From Prochlorococcus sp. AG-402-B19 (lineage in GTDB: Bacteria; Cyanobacteriota; Cyanobacteriia; PCC-6307; Cyanobiaceae), in contig QCHM01000006.1 of assembly GCA_003279615.1 (NCBI GenBank), positions 22,758-86,757 of the forward strand: 64,000 nucleotides of DNA. The letters are read 5' to 3'. The translations under genes were made by a program, and so were the position numbers. Position 1 is the stretch's first letter, and each line of letters begins with the position of its first letter. Positions 9,897-19,440 of the stretch are shown here, piece by piece. The notes under the pieces are model-generated. The model saw only the letters and a list, made by a program, of their open reading frames with translations, ran no database searches and was not told the DNA's origin.

Positions 9897-11291
9897 TCAG
9901 CGTAAGTAGGGTAAAACCTTTTCCAATTCCAACTTACGACTACCCTTAATTAAAATATTATCTCCGGGTGATAGCCATGACAATAAAGTTTTAGCTGCAT
10001 CTTTTGGTGTTTTTACTACATCATAATTAGGTAATTGTCTTATTATTTCTTTTACACTATTACATTCCTCTCCGCAAGTGACAAAAACGATCCCCGTCAG
10101 TCCTAATTCAACAGCTCTTTGAAGAACTTTCTGATGAAGAGAAGTACTCTCAAAGCCTAACTCAAGCATTGTACCTAAAACAGCAAAATGTCGACCAGGT
10201 TTGCTTACTAATAATTCTAAAGATGCAATAACTGAATCTGGAGACGAATTATACGTCTCATCTAAAACTAAAAATTGTCCATAATCAATCAATCTATTTC
10301 TTCCCATTGGCAGATTTATATTTAATTTATCTAGATTCTTTAAAGATACTCCTAACTCAGTTGCGACAGCCAATGCCATCAAAAAATTCATAGCATTATG
10401 TCTTCCTTCCAGAGGCAATTTCAATTTAACTCCCTGAAAAGAGATGAGATTATTTTGCATATCTATTTGAGAAATATAATCTGGTGCAATACTTTTTTCA
10501 ACGACATAATCATCACCACATCCTAGCCAATCTAATGAATAATTCTCTATCGCTACTCGAATAATGCGTCCTGACCATTTTTGTCTTAAAGCTTTCTCTA
10601 AAAGGTTATCCCCAAATGGAATAATCACGACGCCATTAGATTTTAAATTAGAGGTGATTTCCGACTTGGCTTTTGCAATATTTTCTCTACTACCCAGAAG
10701 CCCTATATGAGCCTGCCCAATATTTGTAATTACCGCTATATCAGGTTCAGAAACTCCAGAGAGGCGTTCGATTTGACCTAAGCCACGCATACCCATCTCA
10801 AGGACAAACGCAGCATCTCTTCGCGTCCCCCTTAGCAGAGTTTTTGGAACACCCACATCATTATTTTCATTCTCCCTACTAGAAACAATTTCACCAAGAG
10901 AAGATAATATCACCCGGATCAATTCTCTAGTAGTTGTTTTTCCTACAGATCCAGTAACAGCAACAACAGGAAGCTTTAAACTTCTCCTATGAAGCAATGC
11001 CACCTTTTGATAGGCATACAGAGTATCTGAGACAACCCAATATGGTAAGCCAATTGGAACCGAGCCATTAAAATTTTCAGAAACTATTGCTGCTTGTACA
11101 CCAAGATCAAAAGCCATATCTAAAAAATCATGACCATCGAATTTATTACCTACTAAAGGAACAAAGAAGTTTCCCTTTTTAATTGTCCTCGTATCAGTGG
11201 AGACAAAGCCAATAGGGGAATTAGGGTCAATTTTCTCCTGATTAACTGGCTTTCCCCAAAGTTTTATTAAATCCTTAAATAAAATATCCAT
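9897..11291 (-). CDS. murF: UDP-N-acetylmuramoyl-tripeptide--D-alanyl-D-alanine ligase
   Basis: Adds D-Ala-D-Ala to the muropeptide precursor in the cytoplasm. Mur ligase P-loop VAVTGSVGKTTTRELI, followed by ENENNDVGVPKTLL and a conserved TNIGQAHIGLLGS. The C-terminal domain contains LDETYNSSPDS and ends in the typical ILIKGSRKLELEKVL. ATG at 11291 is the better start; a TTG two codons upstream (11297) is possible. It follows glgA in the same direction. Confidence 0.95.
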   Translation of the reverse strand: MDILFKDLIKLWGKPVNQEKIDPNSPIGFVSTDTRTIKKGNFFVPLVGNKFDGHDFLDMAFDLGVQAAIVSENFNGSVPIGLPYWVVSDTLYAYQKVALLHRRSLKLPVVAVTGSVGKTTTRELIRVILSSLGEIVSSRENENNDVGVPKTLLRGTRRDAAFVLEMGMRGLGQIERLSGVSEPDIAVITNIGQAHIGLLGSRENIAKAKSEITSNLKSNGVVIIPFGDNLLEKALRQKWSGRIIRVAIENYSLDWLGCGDDYVVEKSIAPDYISQIDMQNNLISFQGVKLKLPLEGRHNAMNFLMALAVATELGVSLKNLDKLNINLPMGRNRLIDYGQFLVLDETYNSSPDSVIASLELLVSKPGRHFAVLGTMLELGFESTSLHQKVLQRAVELGLTGIVFVTCGEECNSVKEIIRQLPNYDVVKTPKDAAKTLLSWLSPGDNILIKGSRKLELEKVLPYLR

Positions 11292-11335
11292 ACACAATTT
11301 AAATATAAGAAAAGTAATCTAAATCCTTGAATATC

Positions 11336-12799
11336 CTATAATTTGATTTTTTGTCCCTTCCTTGAAGGATCTGCTTCTTGTCCATAAGAAAATTTTTCTA
11401 TCTCTGCAATATCTGGAGAAGGCTCCTTGATTCCACAAACATCTTGATACATCAACTCATACTGCTTAGCTGATCTATCCCAGCTAAATTTATTTGACAT
11501 TGCTCTTAATTGTAATTCGCTCCAACTTTTTTGATGCCTATATGCTTCCCAAGAGCGAACCAATGCTGTATAAAAATCAATTGCTTCATACCTATCGAAA
11601 CAGAATCCACAACCAGTTCCATTAATGGGATCATAAGGCTCCACTGTATCAACCAACCCCCCTACTTTTCTAACGATAGGAATAGAGCCATATCGCATAG
11701 CTAACAACTGACTGATTCCACATGGTTCAAAGCGACTAGGCATTAGGAATGCATCAGCACCTCCATAAATGAGCCTAGATAATGCGTCGTCATAAGTGAG
11801 GAAGACAGAAAAACGACCGGGATACTCAATTGCAAGTTGCCATAAAGATGACTCTAGATAACGATCACCTGTACCAAGGACAACGATTTGAGAATCAGTA
11901 TAAGAAAGAAGTCTATTAGCTACTTGTAGTAAAAGATCAATACCTTTTTGGTCAACAAGTCTACCAACCATACCCATTAAATACTTATCTGGATTCACCT
12001 CAAGTCCCATTCTTTCTTGAAGAACTCTTTTATTGATAGCTCTACCAGAAATATTATCAGCACTGAAATTAGCTGGTAATGAATTATCTGTTGCTGGATT
12101 CCACTCGTCTAGATCAACTCCATTCAAGATTCCACGTAATTTGCCTGAAATATAATTCAAAAGTCCTTCTAATTTTTCACCATATTCAGAGGTGCAAATT
12201 TCCCTTGAATAGGTTGGAGATACGGCATTCACTCTATCTGCGTACAACATTGCTGATGCCATGGTGTGATCACCATGCATATACCATGGACACCAAGTGA
12301 TTTGATCAAGCTTCCATCTCCATGGGCCTTGATACTTAAGGTTGTGAATAGTGAAAACTGTACTAATTTCAGGATCTTGATGCATCCATACTGGAATCAT
12401 CCCAGTATGCCAATCATGACAATGGAGGACTTGTGGCTTCCATAAATTCCATGCAAATTCGGAAACTGCACTAGCAAAAAAAGTAAATCTCCAATCTTCA
12501 TCTTCTCCTCCATAAATACGCTCAGAATCAAAACAAGGATGACCAACTAGGTACATTGGCAACCCATTTGAGGGATGCTTTGTTTCGAAAACAGCGAAAT
12601 CAACTCCCATTGTATTGGCCCTAAAGATAGGCTCAGGCGCAATTTCCATCAAGGTCCATAGTTTTCCATACCCAGGGATTATTAATCGAACATCATGTCC
12701 AAGTTTTTCAAGAGCGGGAGGCAATGAACCAACAACATCACCCATGCCCCCAACTTTTATCATTGGGGCACATTCAGCAGCAGCAAAAAGTATTCGCAT
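11336..12799 (-). CDS. glgA: Glycogen (ADP-glucose) synthase
   Basis: GT5-family enzyme transferring glucose from ADP-glucose to glycogen. The 487-residue protein starts with [22 protein letters not shown], containing the KVGGMGD substrate loop (about residues 16-22). The C-terminal half has [15 protein letters not shown] and the acidic-pair motif [20 protein letters not shown]. Downstream of menB by about 50 bases in the same direction. The branching enzyme glgB lies 28 kb away on the other strand, so the glycogen genes are not clustered. Confidence 0.97.
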   Translation of the reverse strand: MRILFAAAECAPMIKVGGMGDVVGSLPPALEKLGHDVRLIIPGYGKLWTLMEIAPEPIFRANTMGVDFAVFETKHPSNGLPMYLVGHPCFDSERIYGGEDEDWRFTFFASAVSEFAWNLWKPQVLHCHDWHTGMIPVWMHQDPEISTVFTIHNLKYQGPWRWKLDQITWCPWYMHGDHTMASAMLYADRVNAVSPTYSREICTSEYGEKLEGLLNYISGKLRGILNGVDLDEWNPATDNSLPANFSADNISGRAINKRVLQERMGLEVNPDKYLMGMVGRLVDQKGIDLLLQVANRLLSYTDSQIVVLGTGDRYLESSLWQLAIEYPGRFSVFLTYDDALSRLIYGGADAFLMPSRFEPCGISQLLAMRYGSIPIVRKVGGLVDTVEPYDPINGTGCGFCFDRYEAIDFYTALVRSWEAYRHQKSWSELQLRAMSNKFSWDRSAKQYELMYQDVCGIKEPSPDIAEIEKFSYGQEADPSRKGQKIKL

Positions 12800-12847
12800 T
12801 TAATTCATAAAAAAGTAAGGTTCATCTTCTGGATAAACCAATTAAAA

Positions 12848-13741
12848 TCATGGAAGCCATTTTGATTCAGAAAAATCAGGATCCCTTTTCTCCATGAAAG
12901 CACTTCTTCCCTCCTTTGACTCATCAGTCGTATAAAAAAGATGCGTTGCCTGGCCAGCAAGCTCTTGAATACCTGCTAATCCATCAGTATCAGCATTAAA
13001 TGAAAATTTCAAACATTTTATTGCTGTTGGACTGTTTTGAAGTATTTCCCTCGCCCATTTCACTCCATCTGACTCGAGCAAATTAAGTGGTGAAATAGAA
13101 TTTACCAGCCCCATTTCTAATGCTTCCTTCGCTCCGTATTTCCTACACAAGAACCAAATCTCTCTAGCCTTTTTTTGCCCGACGACCCTTGCTAAATAAT
13201 TTGAACCAAACCCAGCATCAAAGCTGCCGACCCTAGGACCTGTTTGACCAAATACGGCGTTGTCCGCAGCCAAGCTCAAATCACAGACCAAATGTAAAAC
13301 TTGTCCCCCACCAATGGCGAAACCTGGAACAAGAGCGATAACTACTTTAGGAAGACTTCTAATTATTCTTTGCAAATCAAGGACATTTAAACGCGGGATT
13401 CCATCATCACCGAGATATCCTCCACTTCCACGAATAGTCTGATCTCCTCCAGAGCAAAAAGCGAATTTGCCATCTTTGGAAGGGCCAACGCCTGTAAACA
13501 AAACCACTCCTATATCTGGATCTTCTCTGATCCTGATGAATGCATCACAGAGTTCTGAAATTGTTTGAGGTCGAAAAGCATTTCTTTTTTCAGGACGATT
13601 TATCGCTACTCGAGCAATCCCCTCAGGGCTAACATCAAGAACAATATCTTTGTATTCACCAACAGCGACCCATGAGGTGATGATTTCTCCTGGCAAAACT
13701 CTTCTCGAGTTATTTTTTGGATTAATAGGATTTAAAGCCAT
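12848..13741 (-). CDS. menB: 1,4-dihydroxy-2-naphthoyl-CoA synthase
   Basis: Crotonase-fold ring-closing enzyme of the phylloquinone pathway, supplying the photosystem I quinone in cyanobacteria. Visible are [15 protein letters not shown], the oxyanion region [34 protein letters not shown], and [14 protein letters not shown], all typical of MenB rather than other crotonases. The 297 residues end in ESKWLP, normal for the family. Starts with ATG 13 bases after menD. Confidence 0.97.
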   Translation of the reverse strand: MALNPINPKNNSRRVLPGEIITSWVAVGEYKDIVLDVSPEGIARVAINRPEKRNAFRPQTISELCDAFIRIREDPDIGVVLFTGVGPSKDGKFAFCSGGDQTIRGSGGYLGDDGIPRLNVLDLQRIIRSLPKVVIALVPGFAIGGGQVLHLVCDLSLAADNAVFGQTGPRVGSFDAGFGSNYLARVVGQKKAREIWFLCRKYGAKEALEMGLVNSISPLNLLESDGVKWAREILQNSPTAIKCLKFSFNADTDGLAGIQELAGQATHLFYTTDESKEGRSAFMEKRDPDFSESKWLP

Positions 13742-13754
13742 TGTTTAAATTTCA

Positions 13755-15551
13755 TTAGTCGAAACTTGATAGATTTTCAGATAAAGTTCTTTTTAGATCA
13801 TCACGCAAACTTACTCTCAATCTATGATCTTCAATGGAGTTAGTACAAACTCTTATTAATACATTAGTTGATAAGGAAAAGCTCCATTCAATTGCTTGTT
13901 CCAAATCATCTAAGCATGCAACTTGCTTGTATTTCACTCCATAAGCTTTAGCAAGAGTAAGAGGACAAACTCGCTGAGGCATAAGAAAAATTTCTTCAAA
14001 ATCTCCTTCTTGAATTTTGTCTATATTTAACTGATTAAAAATCCCCCCGCCACCATTATCTATCATAATTACAATTAGACTAATATTACTATCCTTGGAA
14101 AATAACCAACCATTTGTATCATGAAGGAGTGCTAAATCACCAGTAACTAAAATCATTCTTCCCATAATTATTGATAAACCCATCCCCATTGAAAGGGTCC
14201 CATCTATTCCTGAAGCCCCTCTAAAACCAAAGCATCTTCTTAAAAAAGCTCCATGACCAGAATAAGTTAACCAATCCCTTATTGGACTACTTGAGGCAAG
14301 CATTACAGGGATAGAAGCCGGAAGCAGACGAGGAAGTCTTCTAGCTAAAGCTGGCTCTGTAATTAACCCATTTCTAAATAACCTTTTATCAAGCCATTCA
14401 TTAATAAATAAATCATATTTTATTAGCTTTAAAGTGAAATTTTCACTAATATTTTTTTCTAAAATTATTGGTTGTTTTGACATCTGTTCAAAGAATTTCT
14501 TCACCCAATAAGAAAATCCTTCACTAAATTGAATCGAGCCACCGATAGGGTCAAGATTTCGACAATCTCCCTCAGTAATTAATAATTGAATCTTTCCAGG
14601 TTTCTCTAACCAAAGATGTAATTTTCTACTTGGAGGTAGGGGACCCAATCGTAAAACTTGGATTTCTTTGATTTTTTCAAATAAATCAGTTGAGAAAAGA
14701 AGCTCCCAGTGATTTATTAAACCTTCTTGCTTATTTTCAACTCCTGAAAGCGGATCAGCAAGAATTGGCCATCCAGTTAGATTTTGCCATTTATTTAACG
14801 CCATCCTAAAAGATACTAATTGTTCTACTTTTCCCCTCCATGGGCCAACAATTATTATCCCTAATGAAAATGGATCTAATTTTGGCAATTTTAAAGGTGG
14901 AAAATTATTAATAACCTCATCCTTTTTTGAAGTGAATTTATCCATTAAAAATCTATCAATTTGCCATCCATTAAGAACTTTTTTCTGATCAAGCTGGCAA
15001 GGATGAAGAGGCTCTTCATAAGCAAGGTTTATATGAACTGGGCCAGGAGTTTTAATAGCCATTTCAAATGATTTTTCAACTAAAGAAACAAGTCCCTCTT
15101 TAGTAATCAAATGTATTCCTCCTCTTGGAGATTCATCAAAGTGTCTACAAACAGACTTCAAAAAATCCTGCTGATTAACTGCTTGATTAGCTCCACATTC
15201 TTTGAGGCGAGCAGGTCGATCTGCAGTTAAGAACAAAAGAGGATGGCATGATCGATCTGCTTCAACAGCGGCAGGCAAAAGATTTGCGACAGCACTTCCA
15301 GAAGTTGTAATAACACCAGTTACATTTCCACTTGCTGCGCTTATTCCTAACGCAAGAAATGCAGCCGATCTTTCATCAATTGATGTTATTAGAGTTAATT
15401 CTTTTTTCCTAGAGAGACTTGATGCTGCCAATGCAAGAGGGCCAGATCTACTGCCAGGGCAAAGAACAATACATTTCATTCCCTTTGCTACTAGAGTTTT
15501 AAGGAGCTCTAAGCTGATAAAAAAGTTGTAACGAGCTAATGAAATTGCCAA
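13755..15551 (-). CDS. menD: SEPHCHC synthase (menaquinone/phylloquinone biosynthesis MenD)
   Basis: Thiamine-diphosphate enzyme joining 2-oxoglutarate and isochorismate. The N-terminal PGSRSGPLALA, the catalytic region SIDERSAAFLALG, and the C-terminal TPP motif (GDLALLHDTNGWLF then DNGGGGIFNQL) are all visible. The 598 residues are somewhat longer than the E. coli protein. It heads the minus-strand run menD-menB-glgA-murF and is divergent from lepB with about 64 bases between. Confidence 0.95.
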   Translation of the reverse strand: MAISLARYNFFISLELLKTLVAKGMKCIVLCPGSRSGPLALAASSLSRKKELTLITSIDERSAAFLALGISAASGNVTGVITTSGSAVANLLPAAVEADRSCHPLLFLTADRPARLKECGANQAVNQQDFLKSVCRHFDESPRGGIHLITKEGLVSLVEKSFEMAIKTPGPVHINLAYEEPLHPCQLDQKKVLNGWQIDRFLMDKFTSKKDEVINNFPPLKLPKLDPFSLGIIIVGPWRGKVEQLVSFRMALNKWQNLTGWPILADPLSGVENKQEGLINHWELLFSTDLFEKIKEIQVLRLGPLPPSRKLHLWLEKPGKIQLLITEGDCRNLDPIGGSIQFSEGFSYWVKKFFEQMSKQPIILEKNISENFTLKLIKYDLFINEWLDKRLFRNGLITEPALARRLPRLLPASIPVMLASSSPIRDWLTYSGHGAFLRRCFGFRGASGIDGTLSMGMGLSIIMGRMILVTGDLALLHDTNGWLFSKDSNISLIVIMIDNGGGGIFNQLNIDKIQEGDFEEIFLMPQRVCPLTLAKAYGVKYKQVACLDDLEQAIEWSFSLSTNVLIRVCTNSIEDHRLRVSLRDDLKRTLSENLSSFD

Positions 15552-15615
15552 AAGAAAAAACTACTTCAATTTTTACAAAAAACTTTCTAATGAGAAACTA
15601 CTACAAAAAAAATTC

Positions 15616-16182
15616 ATGACACCTTCTGGATCAAAAAAAAATCAAACCCAAACTAGCTGGAAAGGATTATTTATTTGGATATTAATTGCGCTTTTATTAA
15701 GATGGCAAGTGGTTGAGCCTAGATGGATACCTTCTGGATCAATGATCCCAACTTTGCAAATTCAAGACCGAATATTAATAGAAAAAATAACCCCAAGAAT
15801 TAATAAGAAACTGAATAAGAATTTAAATTTAAATACAATTGTAATTTTCAAACCTCCAAAAATTCTTACAGAGGCAGGTTACAGTGATGGTTCAGCGCTA
15901 ATTAAAAGAGTTGTTGGATTACCTGGCGACAAAATAGAGATTTTAAATGGAAAACTATATAGAAATGAAAAAGAAATAAATGAGCCTTGGATTAAAGAAC
16001 CCATTAAATACGAATTGGAATCAATAATCGTACCTCAATCATCGCTTTGGGTTTTAGGAGACAATAGAAACAACAGCTTAGATTCTCATATTTGGGGAGC
16101 TCTCCCAGAGAAGAATTTAATAGGAACGGCTCTTGCAAGATACTGGCCATTAAAAAAAATAGGACCTATTCGGTTCCCATAA
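15616..16182 (+). CDS. lepB: Type I signal peptidase
   Basis: Membrane serine-lysine protease that cleaves Sec and Tat signal peptides. One N-terminal membrane segment at residues about 16-33, then the nucleophile motif SGSMIPTL with Ser42, the Lys general base in ALIKRVVGLPGD (Lys97) and the closing GDNRNNSLDSHIWG. The 188 residues fit the short cyanobacterial forms. A second lepB elsewhere in the genome is likely but cannot be seen here. Confidence 0.95.
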   Translation: MTPSGSKKNQTQTSWKGLFIWILIALLLRWQVVEPRWIPSGSMIPTLQIQDRILIEKITPRINKKLNKNLNLNTIVIFKPPKILTEAGYSDGSALIKRVVGLPGDKIEILNGKLYRNEKEINEPWIKEPIKYELESIIVPQSSLWVLGDNRNNSLDSHIWGALPEKNLIGTALARYWPLKKIGPIRFP

Positions 16183-16245
16183 CCTAAATTAAATGTTTTT
16201 GGCGTACGTTTTGCGATATTGTGTTATTACATAGAAAAAAACTGG

Positions 16246-16590
16246 ATGTTTAATCCTGAATTTTTAGCTACAGACAATAATGAAGGTCATGAGTCAAATG
16301 CTCTAATACAATATTTACAAGATCAACCTGCAGATGTTCTACAAAGGGTTGCTAAATCTGCCAGCCCAGAAATACAAGAAATAATTAGACACAATGTTCA
16401 AGGTCTACTTGGAATGCTTCCTGGAGAGCAGTTCGAAGTAAAAGTAACCTCAACCAAAGATAATTTGGCAAGTTTATTAGCCTCTGCAATGATGACTGGT
16501 TATTTTTTAAGGCAAATGGAGCAGAGAAAACAATTAGAGGAAACACTTATATCAGATGAAGAGATGTCAGTCGATCCAGATAATATTTAA
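16246..16590 (+). CDS. DUF760 family protein
   Basis: Small protein of a family shared by cyanobacteria and plastids (DUF760), function unknown in bacteria. The core runs from ALIQYLQDQPADVLQRVAKSA through EIIRHNVQGLLGMLPGEQFEVKVTSTKDNLASLLASAMMTGYFLRQME, followed by an acidic tail. ATG at 16246 is preferred; a TTG at 16219 would add nine residues with no conserved look. Its stop overlaps the stop of the opposing DUF4336 gene. Confidence 0.8.
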   Translation: MFNPEFLATDNNEGHESNALIQYLQDQPADVLQRVAKSASPEIQEIIRHNVQGLLGMLPGEQFEVKVTSTKDNLASLLASAMMTGYFLRQMEQRKQLEETLISDEEMSVDPDNI

Positions 16591-17765
16591 TCACTAAATT
16601 TTTCTAGAGGATCTCTGGGGACTACACCAATTTTCAATAATCTTTGATCTAACCAGCTTAAAAACCCAAAGTCTCCTTGATTACTAGCCCAATTAGATTT
16701 ATTAATTTTATTTTTTAAAGTGTTTATTTCATTTTTTGAGAATCTAACTTTCCCACTGTAATGAGCAGAAATTAGCCAAGACATCCCTTGTAAGGATTCA
16801 ACTTTCTTCAACCAAGTTAGAAAAGCTTTTTGAGCTCTAGGAAAAACCAGCCTTTCTATTACAGGAGCAATTTGTATTAGAGGAGTGTTTTTTCCAACAA
16901 GTTTTTTAGCAGATAACTCCCAATCTTTCTTCCAAGAAAAAGGGTATATTCCAAAATGTGCTCTTTTGTTTCTTAACTTTGGCTTGAAAGAATTTCCAAA
17001 AATTTCTTTTATTTTGGGTATCTCCAGTTTTTCAGGTCTTAGGTAAGAAGCAAAAAGAACCAAACGAAGCCATCCTTTTCTTCTTGCAATTGGTGTATCA
17101 ATAAGTTCTTCAGAACCCTTCTCTCTTGAATGAAACAATAAAGGAGTAGGGTCTAAATCAAAGAGTTCTGGAGGAGTCTCTTCAATTCCCACAACTGCAT
17201 CAGTAACCAGCAAAGATTTTGATGGTTTGTGGAAACAAGATATTTCTTGGAAGCGTCCTAGACCAATATCAATTGGTCCCAATGAAATCCAGTCACAATA
17301 ATCAATATGAGGGAATCCATCAGCCAATAAAATATTTGTTCTTTTAGAGGGAATTCCCAACCAATCAAAAGGCAATTGAAATGGGAAACTCCATTGTCCT
17401 GGGCAAACCCATATTTTTGAATCAGGAAAGGCTCTAGCCAAAGCAGGAAGAGCAATTTTATGTTCCAGACCAGAGGCCGTTGGTAAAACAATAGTTTTTA
17501 CAGGACCAATTTTTTTTACAAGTACGTTGATGTCACTCAGCAATTCTTCCGTCGGGGGGAGAGGGTTAATTATCATCAATCCATTCTTTACTCTTACAAC
17601 TAATAACCTCACAGGGACAGCAACATAATAAATTCCCTGAAGTTGTTCAAAACTCCAAATCTGATTTGGAACTAATTCTCTGAATATTGTTCTTTTTCTA
17701 CCATAAGGATAGAGCGGTAAAAGTGGCCACCAACTCCATTTCTGTTCAGAAGCTAGGTTACTCAT
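16587..17765 (-). CDS. DUF4336 family protein
   Basis: A 392-residue protein of a family found in cyanobacteria and plants; part of it resembles a metallo-beta-lactamase-like fold without the full metal-binding HxHxDH motif. Conserved-looking stretches are WSWWPLLPLYPYGRKRTIFRELVPNQIWSFEQ at the N-terminus and a middle part with LLVTDAVVGI. No signal peptide or membrane segment is obvious. It sits 12 bases upstream-side of the mntB stop-to-start border in the same direction as the metal transporter but a functional link is not supported. Confidence 0.75.
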   Translation of the reverse strand: MSNLASEQKWSWWPLLPLYPYGRKRTIFRELVPNQIWSFEQLQGIYYVAVPVRLLVVRVKNGLMIINPLPPTEELLSDINVLVKKIGPVKTIVLPTASGLEHKIALPALARAFPDSKIWVCPGQWSFPFQLPFDWLGIPSKRTNILLADGFPHIDYCDWISLGPIDIGLGRFQEISCFHKPSKSLLVTDAVVGIEETPPELFDLDPTPLLFHSREKGSEELIDTPIARRKGWLRLVLFASYLRPEKLEIPKIKEIFGNSFKPKLRNKRAHFGIYPFSWKKDWELSAKKLVGKNTPLIQIAPVIERLVFPRAQKAFLTWLKKVESLQGMSWLISAHYSGKVRFSKNEINTLKNKINKSNWASNQGDFGFLSWLDQRLLKIGVVPRDPLEKFSD

Positions 17766-17777
17766 AGTTGTAAAAAA

Positions 17778-18650
17778 TTAATCATTTTTTATTAGAGATT
17801 GGTTTTTAAATATTCCATATCTTGGAGCGAATAAAAATGCTATTAGAAATATTAATGTTTGAACTAAAACGATAGATCCACCTGTTTCAATATCAGACCA
17901 ATAACTTATATAGACACCTAGAAAACTTGAGAATGAGCTGCTAATAACTGCTAATAAAGTCATTTGATCAAAACGATCAGTTAACAAGTATGCTGTAGCA
18001 CCAGGCGTAATAAGCATTGCTACTACGAGGATAATTCCAACAGTTTGCAAACCAACTACTGCTGATAGAGATAATAAAGTTAATAATAAATAATGAAGTA
18101 TACCTGTATTAATTCCTATAGATCTAGCATGCTTAGCATCAAAACAATAAAGCATTAAATCTTTTCTAAATATTAGCAAAATAGATATAACAATAAACGA
18201 AATTATTAAAGTCTGGTTAACATCTGAACGCGAGATCCCCAGAGGACTTCCAAAAAGTATTTGCATTAGATCAATATTACTTTTTATTTTTGAAACCAAT
18301 ACAAGACCTAATGCAAAAAAGCCAGTAAAAACAAGTCCTATTACTGTATCTTCTTTAATTCTAGATTTCTGCTTAACAAATCCAATCAAAGCAACTGAAC
18401 CAACTCCAAAAACAAAAGCACCTAAGGAAAAAGGGAGCCCTAATGCATAAGCAACAACCACCCCTGGCATAACCGCATGGGAAACTGCGTCACCCATTAA
18501 TGCCCAACCTTTTAAGGTCATATAACAAGATAAAAGTCCACAAACACCTCCCACTAATGCGCTAACCATTAAAGCTCTTCTCATGAAGTCATGAGTTAAT
18601 GGATCCAATAGCCAATCAATTGGCGTAATGGAAATTAGAAATTCACTCAT
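17778..18650 (-). CDS. mntB: Metal ABC transporter permease (Mn/Zn family, MntB-like)
   Basis: Integral membrane subunit of an ABC-3 family importer, 290 residues with about eight hydrophobic segments. Family features include SALVGGVCGLLSCYMTLKGWALMGDAVSHAV near the N-terminus and LITPGATAYLLTDR near the C-terminus. Starts with ATG overlapping the ATPase gene by eight bases, so translation is coupled. Manganese is inferred from the binding-protein partner. Confidence 0.9.
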   Translation of the reverse strand: MSEFLISITPIDWLLDPLTHDFMRRALMVSALVGGVCGLLSCYMTLKGWALMGDAVSHAVMPGVVVAYALGLPFSLGAFVFGVGSVALIGFVKQKSRIKEDTVIGLVFTGFFALGLVLVSKIKSNIDLMQILFGSPLGISRSDVNQTLIISFIVISILLIFRKDLMLYCFDAKHARSIGINTGILHYLLLTLLSLSAVVGLQTVGIILVVAMLITPGATAYLLTDRFDQMTLLAVISSSFSSFLGVYISYWSDIETGGSIVLVQTLIFLIAFLFAPRYGIFKNQSLIKND

Positions 18651-19440
18651 TTACAAAATCTTTACTTGAAGTCGGCCCCGATAAAGGATTTGGTGGAATT
18701 CCTCCAAATGTTTTATTTAGATTTTCCGAAGTAAAAACTTCCGAGGTTTCACCATAAGCAAGAACAGTCTTATTGATAAGAACAACAAAATCACAAAAAT
18801 CTCTCACATGATTCAAATCATGAGTAGATATCAAAATAGTGTGTCCTTCTTGTCGAAACTGAAGAAATAGCTCAGCCATAAGCTTTTCAGTAGGTACATC
18901 AACTCCCGAAAAAGGCTCGTCTAAAAGAAGTACTGATGCCCGCTGAGCAATTGCTCTTGCAAGAAAAGCTCTTTTGCGTTGTCCTCCTGATAAAGATCCT
19001 ATTGGTCTCTCTCTGAGATCCAAAAGATCAACTCTTTCAAGGGCATGAACAACGGCTCTTCTATCAGATTCTCTTGGTATTCGGAAAATATTCATAGCGC
19101 CATATCTGCCCATCATCACAACATCCCAAACGCTCACGGGGAATGAATAATCTATCCCTTCGTTTTGTGGAACATATGCAACCGATTGCTCCTTCTGGGC
19201 TTGATTAACCTTTATACCATTGATCCTGATTTTCCCCCTTGAAGGTCTAACAAAACCCATCAAAGCCTTGAAAAAAGTTGATTTTCCTGCACCATTCATC
19301 CCCACAAGACCACATATAGATCCAGCCTTTAAATTTAAACTTGCGTCATAGAGAGCAACTGTACCGTTGTAGTCAACACAAACTTGGTCTGCCTCAATAC
19401 GCATAAAATCTTTCTCATGGCTTTTAAAAATTGGGTTCAT
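18643..19440 (-). CDS. mntA: Metal ABC transporter ATPase (MntA-like)
   Basis: Cytoplasmic ATPase, 265 residues. Walker A GMNGAGKSTFFKAL, the signature LSGGQRKRAFLARAIAQ, Walker B VLLLDEPFSGVD and the His loop STHDLNHV are all intact. An internal Met at residue 13 (before RIEADQV) is an alternative start, but the annotated ATG overlaps the mntC stop by one base, which favours it. Confidence 0.92.
   Translation of the reverse strand: MNPIFKSHEKDFMRIEADQVCVDYNGTVALYDASLNLKAGSICGLVGMNGAGKSTFFKALMGFVRPSRGKIRINGIKVNQAQKEQSVAYVPQNEGIDYSFPVSVWDVVMMGRYGAMNIFRIPRESDRRAVVHALERVDLLDLRERPIGSLSGGQRKRAFLARAIAQRASVLLLDEPFSGVDVPTEKLMAELFLQFRQEGHTILISTHDLNHVRDFCDFVVLINKTVLAYGETSEVFTSENLNKTFGGIPPNPLSGPTSSKDFVNE

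Noticed and set aside
15202..15531. Open frame antisense to menD
   Set aside because: The menD frame has clear TPP-enzyme motifs throughout; this is a by-product of its codon usage.
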